Shown here: positions 8,616 to 17,787 of the stretch, piece by piece | How positions within the stretch are numbered: the first letter of the stretch is position 1 | Layout: each line of letters opens with the position of its first letter | NCBI GenBank assembly: GCA_016707485.1 | Contig: JADJHN010000001.1 | Coordinates: 682,001 to 746,000, forward strand | Direction of reading: 5' to 3' | DNA: 64,000 nt | From: Lysobacterales bacterium | GTDB taxonomy: Bacteria; Pseudomonadota; Gammaproteobacteria; Xanthomonadales; Rhodanobacteraceae | Notes under the pieces: generated by a model | Databases searched by the model: none | Told to the model about the DNA's origin: nothing | What the model saw: only the letters and a program-made list of their open reading frames with translations | Made by a program: the position numbers and the translations under genes

Positions 8616-11504
8616 GTGACTTCCTCGACACTCCTGCAGCAGTTCCAGAGCACCTCCGCCCTGTCCGGAGGCAATGCGGCCTTCATCGAAGACCTCTACG
8701 AAATCTGGCTGCAGGATCCTTCCGGGGTTTCCAGCGAATGGAATGCCTGCTTTGCCGCGCTGAAGGGCTCGCCGGACCGCGACGTTCCGCACTCCGCGGC
8801 GATCGCGCGCATCGAAGCCGCGCAGCGCCAGGGTGTTTCTCGCGCAGCGCCTGTCGCATCCGCGGTGGACAATGTCGAGGCACAGAAGCAGGCCGGTGTG
8901 CTCAAGCTGGTCACCGCCTATCGCTCACGCGGACATCTGGCCGCGGATCTCGATCCGCTGGACCTGGCCAACACCTTCGGCAAGGAAGAACTTGCCGCGC
9001 TGGGCTTGTTGCCACGCCCGGCCGCACCCGATCTGGAACTGGCCTTCCATGGCCTGTCCAATGCCGATCTCGATACCGAATTCAACACCGGCTCGCTGTC
9101 CGGCCCGCAGCGGCTCAAGCTGCGCGACCTGCTGGCCCTGCTCAAGGCGACCTATGCGAGCAGCATCGGTGTCGAGTTCATGCATATCTCGGATGCCAGC
9201 CAGCGCCAGTGGATGCATGAGCAACTCGAAAGCACGGGCGGCCAGTTCAAGCTCGACAAGGAAGAAAAGAAACGCCTTCTCGGCAAGCTGACCCAGGCCG
9301 ACGGTCTGGAACGCTACCTGCACACCAAATACGTCGGGCAGAAGCGCTTCGGCCTCGAAGGCGGCGACAGCCTGATCCCCTTGCTCGATGAAATGCTCCG
9401 CCGCGGCGGCAGCGCCGGGCTCAAGGACATGGTCATCGGCATGGCCCATCGCGGCCGCCTCAACGTGCTGGTCAACATCCTCGGCAAGCCGCCCTCGAAG
9501 TTGTTCGACGAATTCGAAGGCCGCTTCGAGCATCAGGAAGATCCGACCCGCTCCGGCGACGTCAAGTACCACATGGGCTTCAGCGCCAACGTGCGCACGC
9601 CCGGCAGCACCGTGCACGTCGCCCTCGCCTTCAACCCCTCGCACCTGGAAATCGTCGACCCGGTCGTGGCCGGATCGGTTCGTGCGCGCCAGACCCATCG
9701 CAACGACGTCGATCGCGAACACGTTGTGCCGGTGCTGATCCACGGCGACGCCGCGTTTGCCGGCCAGGGCGTGGTAATGGAATTGTTCAACATGTCGCAA
9801 GCCAACGGTTTTTGCGTTGGCGGCACCGTGCATGTCGTCATCAACAACCAGGTCGGATTCACGATCTCCAATCCGCACGACGCGCGTTCGACGCTGTACT
9901 GCACCGACGTTGCCAAGATGGTCAACGCGCCGGTGTTCCACGTCAACGGCGATGATCCGCAAGCCGTGCTGTTCGTCGCCCGGCTGGCCTTCGACTATCG
10001 CCAGAAGTTCAAGCGCGACGTGGTCATCGATCTGGTCTGCTATCGCCGCCACGGCCACAACGAGGCCGATGAACCGGCCGCGACGCAGCCGCTGATGTAC
10101 CAGGTTATCCGCAAGCGTCCGCCGTTGCGCGAGCTCTACAGTCAGAAGCTCATTGCCGAGGGCGTGGTCAGCGCGGACGAGGCCAATGCGATGGTCGAGG
10201 ACTATCGCAAGCTGCTCGAAGCCGGTGCGCCAATTCCGGGCGTGGATGCCGATTACCACGATGCGCATGCCGTCGACTGGTCAAAGCACCTTGCCAACGA
10301 CATCTTCGAGATCGTCAACACCGGCGTCGATGCCAAGCAGATTGCAGCGGTCGATGCCAAGCTGCTCAATGTGCCTGCTGGCATCACCCTGCATCCGCGC
10401 GTGGCCAAGATCTATGCCGATCGTGAAAAGATGGCATCCGGCGAACAGCCGATGGATTGGGGCTTTGCCGAAAACCTTGCCTACGCAACCCTGATCGCCG
10501 ACGGCTACAACATGCGCCTGGTCGGCCAGGATGCCGGTCGTGGCACGTTCTTCCATCGCCACGCAGTCATGCACGATCAACGAAGCGGTTCGCATCATGT
10601 GCCGCTGAAGACCCTGCGTGCCGACGCTTCCGTGGAGATCATCGATTCGCTGCTCAGCGAAGAAGCGGTGATGGCCTTCGAATACGGGTATGCCACGGCC
10701 AAGCCGAACACCCTGGTGATCTGGGAGGCGCAGTTCGGCGATTTCGCCAATGGCGCCCAGGTGGTCATCGACCAGTTCATTTCCTCGGGAGAAGCCAAGT
10801 GGGGCCGCCTGTGCGGCATCGTCCTGCTGCTGCCGCATGGCTATGAGGGCCAGGGCCCGGAGCACTCTTCGGCTCGTCTCGAACGCTATCTGCAGTTGTG
10901 CGCAATGGAAAACATGCAGGTTTGCGTGCCGACGACGCCGGCGCAGATGTTTCACATGCTGCGCCGGCAGATGCTGCGCGCATGTCGCAAGCCGCTGGTG
11001 GTGATGACGCCGAAGTCGCTGCTGCGCCACAAGCTGGCCGTGTCGACGCTGGATGACCTCAACAATGGTCATTTCCACCTGGTCATCCCCGATGCGACGG
11101 CGAGCAACGCGAAGAAGGTCAAGCGCGTCGTGCTGTGCTCGGGCAAGGTCTACTACGACCTCGTCGAAGAAGCGGCCAAGCGCGAAATCGACAACGTCGC
11201 CATCCTGCGCGTCGAGCAGCTCTATCCGTTCCCGCGCGCCGAATTGACGAACGAACTGGCAAACTACCCGGCAGCCGGCGAAATCATCTGGTGTCAGGAA
11301 GAGCCGATGAACCAGGGTGCCTGGTATCAGATCAAGCATCACCTGCAAGCCGTCTCCTCGAGCAAGCAGACAGTCGCCTATGCGGGTCGCGCGCGATCGC
11401 CGGCACCGGCCTGCGGCCACCTTGCCCGCCACCTGGCCGAGCAGGCCGAACTGGTCGAACAGGCGCTGGTCTCGCCGATCAACAGTGACTACGCTCTCGA
11501 ATAA
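8616..11504 (+). CDS. sucA: 2-oxoglutarate dehydrogenase E1 component
   Basis: 962 residues, thiamine-diphosphate-dependent decarboxylase of the 2-oxoglutarate dehydrogenase complex. The N-terminal lipoamide-binding segment (ALSGGNAAFIEDLYEIW) is followed by the ThDP-binding core with GMAHRGRLNVLVN near residue 275 and VNGDDPQAV near 445, then the C-terminal transketolase-like half (GHGPEHSS-type motif GYEGQGPEHSS near 750). I chose GTG at 8616 because GGAG lies five bases before it and the protein then begins MTSSTLLQQF; the TTG at 8547 lacks a ribosome site. It is followed 53 bases later by sucB and then lpd, a complete complex. Confidence 0.97.
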   Translation: MTSSTLLQQFQSTSALSGGNAAFIEDLYEIWLQDPSGVSSEWNACFAALKGSPDRDVPHSAAIARIEAAQRQGVSRAAPVASAVDNVEAQKQAGVLKLVTAYRSRGHLAADLDPLDLANTFGKEELAALGLLPRPAAPDLELAFHGLSNADLDTEFNTGSLSGPQRLKLRDLLALLKATYASSIGVEFMHISDASQRQWMHEQLESTGGQFKLDKEEKKRLLGKLTQADGLERYLHTKYVGQKRFGLEGGDSLIPLLDEMLRRGGSAGLKDMVIGMAHRGRLNVLVNILGKPPSKLFDEFEGRFEHQEDPTRSGDVKYHMGFSANVRTPGSTVHVALAFNPSHLEIVDPVVAGSVRARQTHRNDVDREHVVPVLIHGDAAFAGQGVVMELFNMSQANGFCVGGTVHVVINNQVGFTISNPHDARSTLYCTDVAKMVNAPVFHVNGDDPQAVLFVARLAFDYRQKFKRDVVIDLVCYRRHGHNEADEPAATQPLMYQVIRKRPPLRELYSQKLIAEGVVSADEANAMVEDYRKLLEAGAPIPGVDADYHDAHAVDWSKHLANDIFEIVNTGVDAKQIAAVDAKLLNVPAGITLHPRVAKIYADREKMASGEQPMDWGFAENLAYATLIADGYNMRLVGQDAGRGTFFHRHAVMHDQRSGSHHVPLKTLRADASVEIIDSLLSEEAVMAFEYGYATAKPNTLVIWEAQFGDFANGAQVVIDQFISSGEAKWGRLCGIVLLLPHGYEGQGPEHSSARLERYLQLCAMENMQVCVPTTPAQMFHMLRRQMLRACRKPLVVMTPKSLLRHKLAVSTLDDLNNGHFHLVIPDATASNAKKVKRVVLCSGKVYYDLVEEAAKREIDNVAILRVEQLYPFPRAELTNELANYPAAGEIIWCQEEPMNQGAWYQIKHHLQAVSSSKQTVAYAGRARSPAPACGHLARHLAEQAELVEQALVSPINSDYALE

Positions 11505-11557
11505 CCACGCGCCATCCCGAATCCATCGCACCGCATTGACGCCCCAGGACAGCAATC

Positions 11558-12769
11558 ATGAGCCTTGAAATCAAAGTTCCGGTTCTCCCCGAATCCGTAT
11601 CCGACGCGACCATCGCAACCTGGCACAAGAAGCCCGGTGATGCCGTCAAGCGCGACGAGAACCTGGTTGACCTCGAAACCGACAAGGTGGTGCTGGAAGT
11701 TCCGGCGCCGGCGGATGGCATTCTCAAGTCGATCAGCGCCGAAACCGGCGCGACGGTGACCAGCGGCGAACTGCTCGGCGTGATCGAGGAAGGCGCAGCC
11801 GCTGCGACACCCGCTGCCGATGAAAAGACAACCGAAGCGCCGAAGGCGGACAAGAAAGCCGCGAAAGCCGAAGCCAAGGCACCGGCCAAGGGCGTCGAGG
11901 AACTCTCGCCAGCCGGTCGTCGCCTGGCGACCGAGGAAAGCATCGATCCGTCCAAGGTTGCCGGCACGGGTCGCGATGGCCGAGTAACCAAGGAGGATCT
12001 GGTCCAGCACGCGAAGGCGCCCGCTGCAGCAGCCAGCAAGGCCAGCGGCGTGACACCGACGCCGGGCAGTCGTCCCGAGGAACGCGTGCCGATGACGCGC
12101 ATGCGCGCCAAGATTGCCGAGCGCCTGATGCAATCGAAGAATTCGATCGCGATGCTGACCTCGTTCAACGAAGTCAACCTGGCCGAGGTCGCCAGGATGC
12201 GCAAGCAGCTCGGCGAGCGTTTCGAAAAGACCCACGGCATCAAGCTCGGCTACATGAGTTTCTTCGTCAAGGCGGCGGCCGAAGCGCTCAAGCGCTATCC
12301 CGTCGTCAATGCATCGGTCGATGGCAACGACGTCATCTACCACGGCTACCAGGACATCTCGATCGCCGTTTCGACGGATCGCGGACTGGTCACGCCGGTA
12401 TTGCGCGACGCGCAGGACATGAGCTTCGCCGATATCGAGAAAGCCATTGTCAATTATGCGAAGAAGGCGCGTGAAGGCGGCCTGACGCTCGATGACCTTC
12501 AGGGCGGCACCTTCACCATCACCAACGGCGGCACGTTTGGTTCGCTGTTCTCGACGCCGATCGTCAATCCGCCGCAATCGGCGATCCTCGGCATGCACAC
12601 GATCAAGGAACGCGCGATCGTCGAGAATGGCCAGGTCGTCGCTGCGCCGATGATGTACATCGCGATCAGCTATGACCACCGCATCATCGATGGGAAAGAC
12701 GCCGTGCTGTTCCTCGTCGACATCAAGAACCAGCTCGAAAATCCGCATGCGATGTTGCTCGGCCTTTGA
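11558..12769 (+). CDS. sucB: 2-oxoglutarate dehydrogenase E2, dihydrolipoyl succinyltransferase
   Basis: 403 residues. Domains in order: one lipoyl domain (residues 1-76, lipoylated Lys in DLETDKVVLEV at about 43), an Ala/Lys/Pro linker, a peripheral subunit-binding domain (~115-150, SPAGRRLATE), and the catalytic acyltransferase domain with the active-site motif SYDHRIIDGKDAV near 370. It transfers succinyl groups from E1 to CoA. It sits between sucA and lpd in the same direction. Confidence 0.97.
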   Translation: MSLEIKVPVLPESVSDATIATWHKKPGDAVKRDENLVDLETDKVVLEVPAPADGILKSISAETGATVTSGELLGVIEEGAAAATPAADEKTTEAPKADKKAAKAEAKAPAKGVEELSPAGRRLATEESIDPSKVAGTGRDGRVTKEDLVQHAKAPAAAASKASGVTPTPGSRPEERVPMTRMRAKIAERLMQSKNSIAMLTSFNEVNLAEVARMRKQLGERFEKTHGIKLGYMSFFVKAAAEALKRYPVVNASVDGNDVIYHGYQDISIAVSTDRGLVTPVLRDAQDMSFADIEKAIVNYAKKAREGGLTLDDLQGGTFTITNGGTFGSLFSTPIVNPPQSAILGMHTIKERAIVENGQVVAAPMMYIAISYDHRIIDGKDAVLFLVDIKNQLENPHAMLLGL

Positions 12770-12780
12770 GGCCAAGCAAC

Positions 12781-12899
12781 ATCGGGAATAGGGAATGGAG
12801 AATGGGGAATCGTCAAAAGCGGTTCGCGACGCCCCCCGAACTCTCTATGTTTTTTGCGATTCTTCTTCCCTATTCCCTATTCCCTCCTCCCCATTCCCG
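12781..12899. repeat. Inverted clusters of GGGAAT-type repeats between sucB and lpd
   Basis: 12784-12811 carries G-rich repeats (GGGAATAGGGAATGGAGAAT and onward), and 12867-12899 carries the same pattern in reverse orientation (TTCCCTATTCCCTATTCCCT and onward), with a non-repetitive core between. The arms can pair imperfectly. Similar runs occur at 16697-16720, 36951-36983 and 48315-48345. Confidence 0.7.
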
Positions 12900-12913
12900 T
12901 GTGAGTGAATGAA

Positions 12914-14338
12914 ATGAGCGAACAATACGACGTCCTCGTCATCGGAGCCGGCCCGGCCGGTTATGTGGCTGCGATCCGCGCCGCGCAACTGGGCATGAAG
13001 ACCGCCTGCATCGACGATTTCATCGGCAAGGATGGCAAGCCGGCGCTCGGCGGAACCTGTCTCAATGTCGGCTGCATCCCGTCCAAGGCCCTGCTCGATT
13101 CATCCAAGCAGTTCCACAATCTCACCCATGGCTTCGAGTCGCATGGCATCAGCGCCAAGGATGCGAAGATCGATGTCGGCGCGATGGTCGGGCGCAAGGA
13201 CAAGATCGTCAAGCAGTTCACCGGCGGCATCACTTCGCTGTTCAAGGCCAACAAGGTCACCGCGATCAGCGGCTTCGCCACGTTGAAGGCCAATCGCGTT
13301 GTCTCGGTCAAGGACGCCGAGGGCAAGAGCACCGATTACTCCGCGACCAACGTGATCATCGCCACCGGCTCGCAGCCCATCGAGCTGCCGTTTGCCAGGT
13401 TTGACGGCAAGCACATCGTCGACAACGCCGGCGCGCTGGATTTCAGCGAGACGCCGAAGCGCCTCGGCGTGATTGGCGCCGGCGTGATCGGTCTGGAACT
13501 TGGCAGTGTCTGGAAGCGCCTCGGTGCCGAAGTCACCATCCTCGAAGCGCTGCCGGATTTCCTTGCCGCCGCCGATGCCGACATCGCCAAGGTCGCCGCA
13601 CGCGAATTCAAGAAGCAGGGTCTCGATATCCGCCTTGGCGCCAAACTCGGCAAGGCCGAAGTCGGCAAGAAAGGCATCACCCTGACCTACACCGACGGCA
13701 AGGGCGAACAAACCCTCGAAGTCGACAAGTTGCTGGTGGCGGTCGGTCGACGCGCGGCCACCAAGGACCTGCTTGCCGATGGCTCGGGCGTCAAACTCGA
13801 TGATCGCGGCCGCGTCGAAGTCGATGCGCACAACTGGACCGGCGTCGAGGGCGTCTGGGCGGTTGGTGATTGCGTGCGCGGGCCGATGCTCGCGCACAAG
13901 GGTTCCGAGGAAGGCATCGCGGTCGCCGAACTGATTGCCGGCAAGGCCGGTCACGTCAACCTGGATACCGTGCCCTGGGTCATCTACACCGAACCGGAAC
14001 TGGCCTGGGTCGGCCAGACCGAAGCTCAGGTCAAGGAAGCCGGTATTCCCTACAAGACCGGCTCGTTCCCGTTCGCCGCGATCGGCCGTGCCGTCGCCAT
14101 GAACGAAACCGCCGGCCACGTCAAGGTCATCGCGCACGCCGAAACCGATCGCATCCTCGGCGTGCACATGGTCGGGCCGGTGGTCTCCGAGCTGATCGCC
14201 GAAGCCGTGGTGACCATGGAGTTCAAGGGCAGCGCCGAGGATCTCGCACGCATCGTCCACGCCCACCCGACCCTGAGCGAAGCCGTGCACGAAGCGGCGC
14301 TCGCGGTCGACAAGCGTGCGATCCACAAGGCGAATTGA
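12914..14338 (+). CDS. lpd: Dihydrolipoyl dehydrogenase (E3)
   Basis: 474 residues. FAD-binding GAGPAGYVAAIRAAQLG at the N-terminus, the redox-active disulfide in GGTCLNVGCIPSK (~46-52), NAD-binding GAGVIGLELGSVW near 185, and the C-terminal dimerisation domain with HAHPTLSEAVHEAA. It reoxidises dihydrolipoamide on SucB and probably on other 2-oxoacid complexes. ATG at 12914 gives MSEQYDVLVIG; a GTG nine bases upstream is also possible. The gap to sucB is filled by a GGGAAT inverted repeat, which may uncouple it partly from sucAB. Confidence 0.97.
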   Translation: MSEQYDVLVIGAGPAGYVAAIRAAQLGMKTACIDDFIGKDGKPALGGTCLNVGCIPSKALLDSSKQFHNLTHGFESHGISAKDAKIDVGAMVGRKDKIVKQFTGGITSLFKANKVTAISGFATLKANRVVSVKDAEGKSTDYSATNVIIATGSQPIELPFARFDGKHIVDNAGALDFSETPKRLGVIGAGVIGLELGSVWKRLGAEVTILEALPDFLAAADADIAKVAAREFKKQGLDIRLGAKLGKAEVGKKGITLTYTDGKGEQTLEVDKLLVAVGRRAATKDLLADGSGVKLDDRGRVEVDAHNWTGVEGVWAVGDCVRGPMLAHKGSEEGIAVAELIAGKAGHVNLDTVPWVIYTEPELAWVGQTEAQVKEAGIPYKTGSFPFAAIGRAVAMNETAGHVKVIAHAETDRILGVHMVGPVVSELIAEAVVTMEFKGSAEDLARIVHAHPTLSEAVHEAALAVDKRAIHKAN

Positions 14339-14340
14339 CG

Positions 14341-15264
14341 ATGATGGCGATTCCGTATCGCCTTCCTCTCGGCGCATGCTTTCTGATGCTGACGGCATGC
14401 GCCGCATCACCTTCCGTTCCGCTCGTCGATATAGAAAACACCAGCAAATCAGACGTCCATGACACGTCGGATACAGACGACGTAGCGGTTACCCTGACCA
14501 CTGCGATCGACGTTTCGGTCCCGCCGCCGTATCGCAAGCAAGTCGAATATGCGCAAATCGAGGGGCTTTCTTTGTTCCGCGAAGATCGAGCAGCATGGTT
14601 AGCCACAGACGCCGTGGTCGCTGCCGGCATCGTGGATCGCCATCGATCGATGGCGACTGGATGGCTTGCTCAGCAGCAGGATGCCGATGGCCGCATCTGG
14701 AATGTTGCCTTCACGGCTAAGGATGGAGAACAAGGCGTAGCCTACGCCGATGTCCATGTGGACTTGGCAGCATCCGAACCCATCATTTCCACCCAGGAAA
14801 ACACTCCTCCACGTCGCTTGTCGGGATGGGAAGAAGTTCTCACCTACGCGCGCATCGCATTCAGTAAGAAGGAGTGGCTACGTTGTGCCGACACTTACAA
14901 TCCCTCTACTCAAGTTTTCGTTGACGAAGGGAGAAAGTACGTTGTTGTTCGAATGCTGCCTGCACAATTGAAGCCCGATCACCTGCCAATGGGAGGTTTT
15001 CACCGCTTCAAAATCCCCATGTTTGAAGGCGAATCCGTCGATCATTTCGCGCAAACCAGTTCATGCATCGACATCGACACGAGTGCGCTCGACACCAACG
15101 AATCCTTTGGCATGACGCTGACAACCACTTCCGCACCAACCGAATTCGACGTATTCACGAGTTTGAGCTATCGCCGCCCGCACTACGTCATCACCGATGC
15201 CGGCTCTTGGCTTGTCGAGAACGGAAAAATCCGATGGCTCAGCGAGCCGAAGGAGACCCCATGA
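14341..15264 (+). CDS. Predicted lipoprotein, unknown function, low GC
   Basis: 307 residues. Starts two bases after the lpd stop. A short signal peptide ends in the lipobox LTAC (Cys about residue 20), so it should be lipidated and anchored in the envelope. The remainder is soluble, with no motif I recognise. Base composition is visibly lower in GC than its neighbours, and codon choice is less GC3-biased, hinting at later acquisition. Its TGA overlaps the ATG of the next gene. The N-terminal part of the longer open frame overlaps lpd and is not real coding. Confidence 0.75.
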   Translation: MMAIPYRLPLGACFLMLTACAASPSVPLVDIENTSKSDVHDTSDTDDVAVTLTTAIDVSVPPPYRKQVEYAQIEGLSLFREDRAAWLATDAVVAAGIVDRHRSMATGWLAQQQDADGRIWNVAFTAKDGEQGVAYADVHVDLAASEPIISTQENTPPRRLSGWEEVLTYARIAFSKKEWLRCADTYNPSTQVFVDEGRKYVVVRMLPAQLKPDHLPMGGFHRFKIPMFEGESVDHFAQTSSCIDIDTSALDTNESFGMTLTTTSAPTEFDVFTSLSYRRPHYVITDAGSWLVENGKIRWLSEPKETP

Positions 15265-16247
15265 ATTTCCGCGCCTTCCGCATCCACAACGATGCCAATG
15301 GCTATCGTGCCGGCATCGAGGAAATGCGCGTCGACGAGCTCTCGCCTGGCGAGGTGCTGGTCAAGGCCGCGTATTCTTCGGTCAACTACAAGGATGCCCT
15401 CGCCGGAACCGGCAAGGGCAAGATCCTGCGCCGATTTCCGCTCAATGCCGGCATCGACGTGGCCGGCTATGTCGCCGCCTCGACCGACCCGGCCTTCAAG
15501 GAAGGCGATGCTGTTCTGTGCACGGGCTGCGGACTCTCCGAAACGCGCGATGGCGGCTATGCCGAGTACGTGCGCCTCGAATCGAAATGGGCGATTCCGC
15601 TGCCGGCGGGCCTGAGCCTGCGTGAATCGATGGTCATCGGCACGGCCGGATTCACTGCCGCGCTTGCTCTCTACCGCATGCAGCAGAACGGGCAGACGCC
15701 GGAGCTTGGCCCGATCGTCGTCACCGGTGCCACGGGCGGCGTCGGCATGCTCGCGATCGATATCCTCACCTGCGCCGGTTACAGCGCCCATGCCATCACC
15801 GGCAAGGCCGATCAGTTCGATTTCCTGATCGGGCTGGGTGCAAAGCAGTGCATCTCGCGCAAGGAACTGTTCTGGAGCCAACGCCCGCTTGAAACGGCGC
15901 GCTGGGCCGGTGCCATCGACAACGTTGGCGGCGACATGCTGGCCGGACTCAGTCGCGTGATCGAGCCCTGCGGCAACATTGCCATCTGCGGGAACGCCGG
16001 CGGCATCGAACTGGCCACTACCGTCATGCCTTTCATCATCCGCGGACTGAGCTTGCTGGGCATCGCCTCGGCGGGAACCGCGCGCTCGATCCGGGACGAT
16101 ATCTGGCAGCATTTGGCCGATGACTGGAAACCGCGAAATCTCGACAGGATCGAGACAAAAGAGGCGGGTTTCGACGAACTTGAGCCGGTTTTCGCAAAAA
16201 TGCTCGCAGGCGAGTCATTCGGTCGCACGCTGGTGCGCTTTGGGTGA
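15261..16247 (+). CDS. acuI: AcuI/YhdH-type NADPH-dependent quinone oxidoreductase (acryloyl-CoA reductase family)
   Basis: 328 residues, the size of the YhdH/AcuI branch of the medium-chain dehydrogenase superfamily. Seen: YSSVNYKDALAGTGKG, the GID(V)AGYV segment and the nucleotide-binding VVTGATGGVGMLAIDIL near residue 155. It lacks catalytic zinc ligands, as expected. Known members reduce acryloyl-CoA to propionyl-CoA or act on quinones; the substrate here is inferred. ATG at 15261 has AAGGAG six bases upstream and overlaps the lipoprotein stop. Confidence 0.9.
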   Translation: MNFRAFRIHNDANGYRAGIEEMRVDELSPGEVLVKAAYSSVNYKDALAGTGKGKILRRFPLNAGIDVAGYVAASTDPAFKEGDAVLCTGCGLSETRDGGYAEYVRLESKWAIPLPAGLSLRESMVIGTAGFTAALALYRMQQNGQTPELGPIVVTGATGGVGMLAIDILTCAGYSAHAITGKADQFDFLIGLGAKQCISRKELFWSQRPLETARWAGAIDNVGGDMLAGLSRVIEPCGNIAICGNAGGIELATTVMPFIIRGLSLLGIASAGTARSIRDDIWQHLADDWKPRNLDRIETKEAGFDELEPVFAKMLAGESFGRTLVRFG

Positions 16248-16325
16248 CAGCGTTCGCTGGTGATGAAGCGTCGGCATGGCTAGAATGCAGGAGCCATCCG
16301 GCATCAGGGGACCACGGAACCAATC

Positions 16326-16691
16326 ATGGCACGAGTACTTATAGTCGACGATTCACCTTCTCAACTGGTCGGGCTCAAGCGCATTGCGGAAAAGCTCGGC
16401 CATGAGGTGATCACTGCGGAAGACGGTTCGGCCGGAGTCGAGGTCGCCAAACGTGAATTGCCCGACCTCATCCTGATGGACGTGGTGATGCCGAACCTCA
16501 ATGGCTTCCAGGCCACGCGCACGTTGGCCAAGGATGCCAAGACCAGCCATATCCCGATCATCCTCGTGACCACCAAGGATCAGGAAACCGATCGTGTCTG
16601 GGGCATGCGCCAGGGTGCCAAGACCTATGTCACCAAGCCGATCAACGAGGACGAGTTGATCAAGGCCATCAACGAGCATATGCCGAAGTAA
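16326..16691 (+). CDS. pilH: Single-domain response regulator, PilH-like
   Basis: 121 residues consisting only of a receiver domain. Phospho-acceptor Asp52 in LILMDVVMPNLNGFQ, acidic pair VDDS at 8-9, and conserved Lys in TYVTKPINED. The stretch NGFQATRTL and IPIILVTTKDQETDRVWG closely follow PilH of the type IV pilus chemosensory (Pil-Chp) system, where it opposes PilG. No other pil gene is in the window, so the functional assignment rests on sequence alone. Confidence 0.85.
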   Translation: MARVLIVDDSPSQLVGLKRIAEKLGHEVITAEDGSAGVEVAKRELPDLILMDVVMPNLNGFQATRTLAKDAKTSHIPIILVTTKDQETDRVWGMRQGAKTYVTKPINEDELIKAINEHMPK

Positions 16692-16696
16692 GGCCG

Positions 16697-16790
16697 GGAT
16701 TGGGGGGATTGGGATTGGGGAAGGGGGGGGGGGGGGGGGGGGGGGAGCGGGGGGGGGGGGCCGGGGCGGGGGGGCGGCGGGGGACAGGGA
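16697..16790. repeat. GGGATT repeats running into a poly-G tract
   Basis: Tandem GGGATT/GGGGATT units at 16697-16720 pass into nearly pure G with a few C and A up to about 16790. The abrupt loss of A/T is typical of a sequencing or assembly artefact seeded on a genuine G-rich dispersed repeat. No function is claimed. Confidence 0.75.
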
Positions 16791-16815
16791 TAACCGTGCG
16801 CTGCAGATTGCCGCG

Positions 16816-17709
16816 TTATCCGCGCGGCTTGAAATCGAAGCTTGAAGCCATGGTTTCGTAGAACTGCTTCTGCGCGTCGGTTTCCGCGCGCGGAGTGTGT
16901 ATTTCGAGCACGACAATCTGATCGCCAGCCACCTTGCCTGGCCACCCGCGCCCACGCAGGCGCAGTTTGCTGCCGGTGTTCGAGCCGGGCGGAATACGCA
17001 ATTCGACCTCGCCGGCCAACGTTGGAACCTTGACCGTGGCACCCAGCGCCGCTTCCCAGGGCGTGATCGGTACGACCACAATGATGTTCTGTCCGTCGAG
17101 CTTGAACCGGGCATCTTCACGCACGCCCACTTCGAGCAACAGATCCCCGGCGGGGCCGCCGGCACTACCGGGATTGCCTTGCCCACTGAGCCGGATCTGC
17201 CTGCCCGGCTCGATGCCGGCAGGGATCTTAACCTCGAGGGTGCGCTCGCCTTGCACGGGGTCGCGCAAGGTGATGCGTTCACGCGCTCCCTTGAATGCCG
17301 AGGTCAGGTCAATGGTGATGCGCGCCTGCAGGTCGCTTCCCCGTCGCGGGCCTGAACGCCCGCCGCGTGCGCCACCGGCACCGCGGCCAAACAATGATTC
17401 GAAGAAGTCGCTGAAATCGGCCTCCTCGAAACCACCGTTTCCCTGTCGCCCCTGCCAGTTCGGCGGTGGCCGGAAATCGTCTCCGGCTCGATAGCCGCCA
17501 GCGCGCAGTTGATCGTATTCTCGGCGCCGCTCGGCATCCTTGAGCGCCTCGTAGGCTTCGTTGACTTCCTTGATCTTGTCTTCGGCTCCGCTCTCCTTGC
17601 TGACGTCAGGATGGTATTTGCGCGCCAGCTTCCGATAGGCACGCTTTATATCCGCGTCGCTCGCGTCGGGCTTTACTCCGAGGATTTCGTAATAGTCCTT
17701 GAACTGCAT
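16816..17709 (-). CDS. cbpA: CbpA/DnaJ-class co-chaperone
   Basis: 297 residues. J domain at 1-70 with the HPD motif at 33-35, a Gly/Arg/Phe-rich linker (~75-120), then two beta-barrel C-terminal substrate-binding domains; no zinc-finger CxxCxGxG repeats, so it is CbpA-type and not DnaJ. It would stimulate a DnaK ATPase and present unfolded clients. It lies downstream of hsp20 on the same strand, separated by an intrinsic terminator, which suggests reduced read-through or a separate promoter. Confidence 0.93.
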   Translation of the reverse strand: MQFKDYYEILGVKPDASDADIKRAYRKLARKYHPDVSKESGAEDKIKEVNEAYEALKDAERRREYDQLRAGGYRAGDDFRPPPNWQGRQGNGGFEEADFSDFFESLFGRGAGGARGGRSGPRRGSDLQARITIDLTSAFKGARERITLRDPVQGERTLEVKIPAGIEPGRQIRLSGQGNPGSAGGPAGDLLLEVGVREDARFKLDGQNIIVVVPITPWEAALGATVKVPTLAGEVELRIPPGSNTGSKLRLRGRGWPGKVAGDQIVVLEIHTPRAETDAQKQFYETMASSFDFKPRG

Positions 17710-17727
17710 GCCTGGTTTGTCCGCAAG

Positions 17728-17762
17728 AAAAAGGCCTGCGACGAGTCAACCCGCCGCAGGCC
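17728..17762 (-). terminator. Rho-independent terminator after hsp20
   Basis: On the minus strand GGCCTGCG (complement of 17755-17762) pairs with CGCAGGCC (complement of 17733-17740) and is followed by TTTTT. It lies 25 bases beyond the hsp20 stop and upstream of cbpA. Confidence 0.8.
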
Positions 17763-17787
17763 GTGGGTTGTGAAAAGAATCAGCGGG

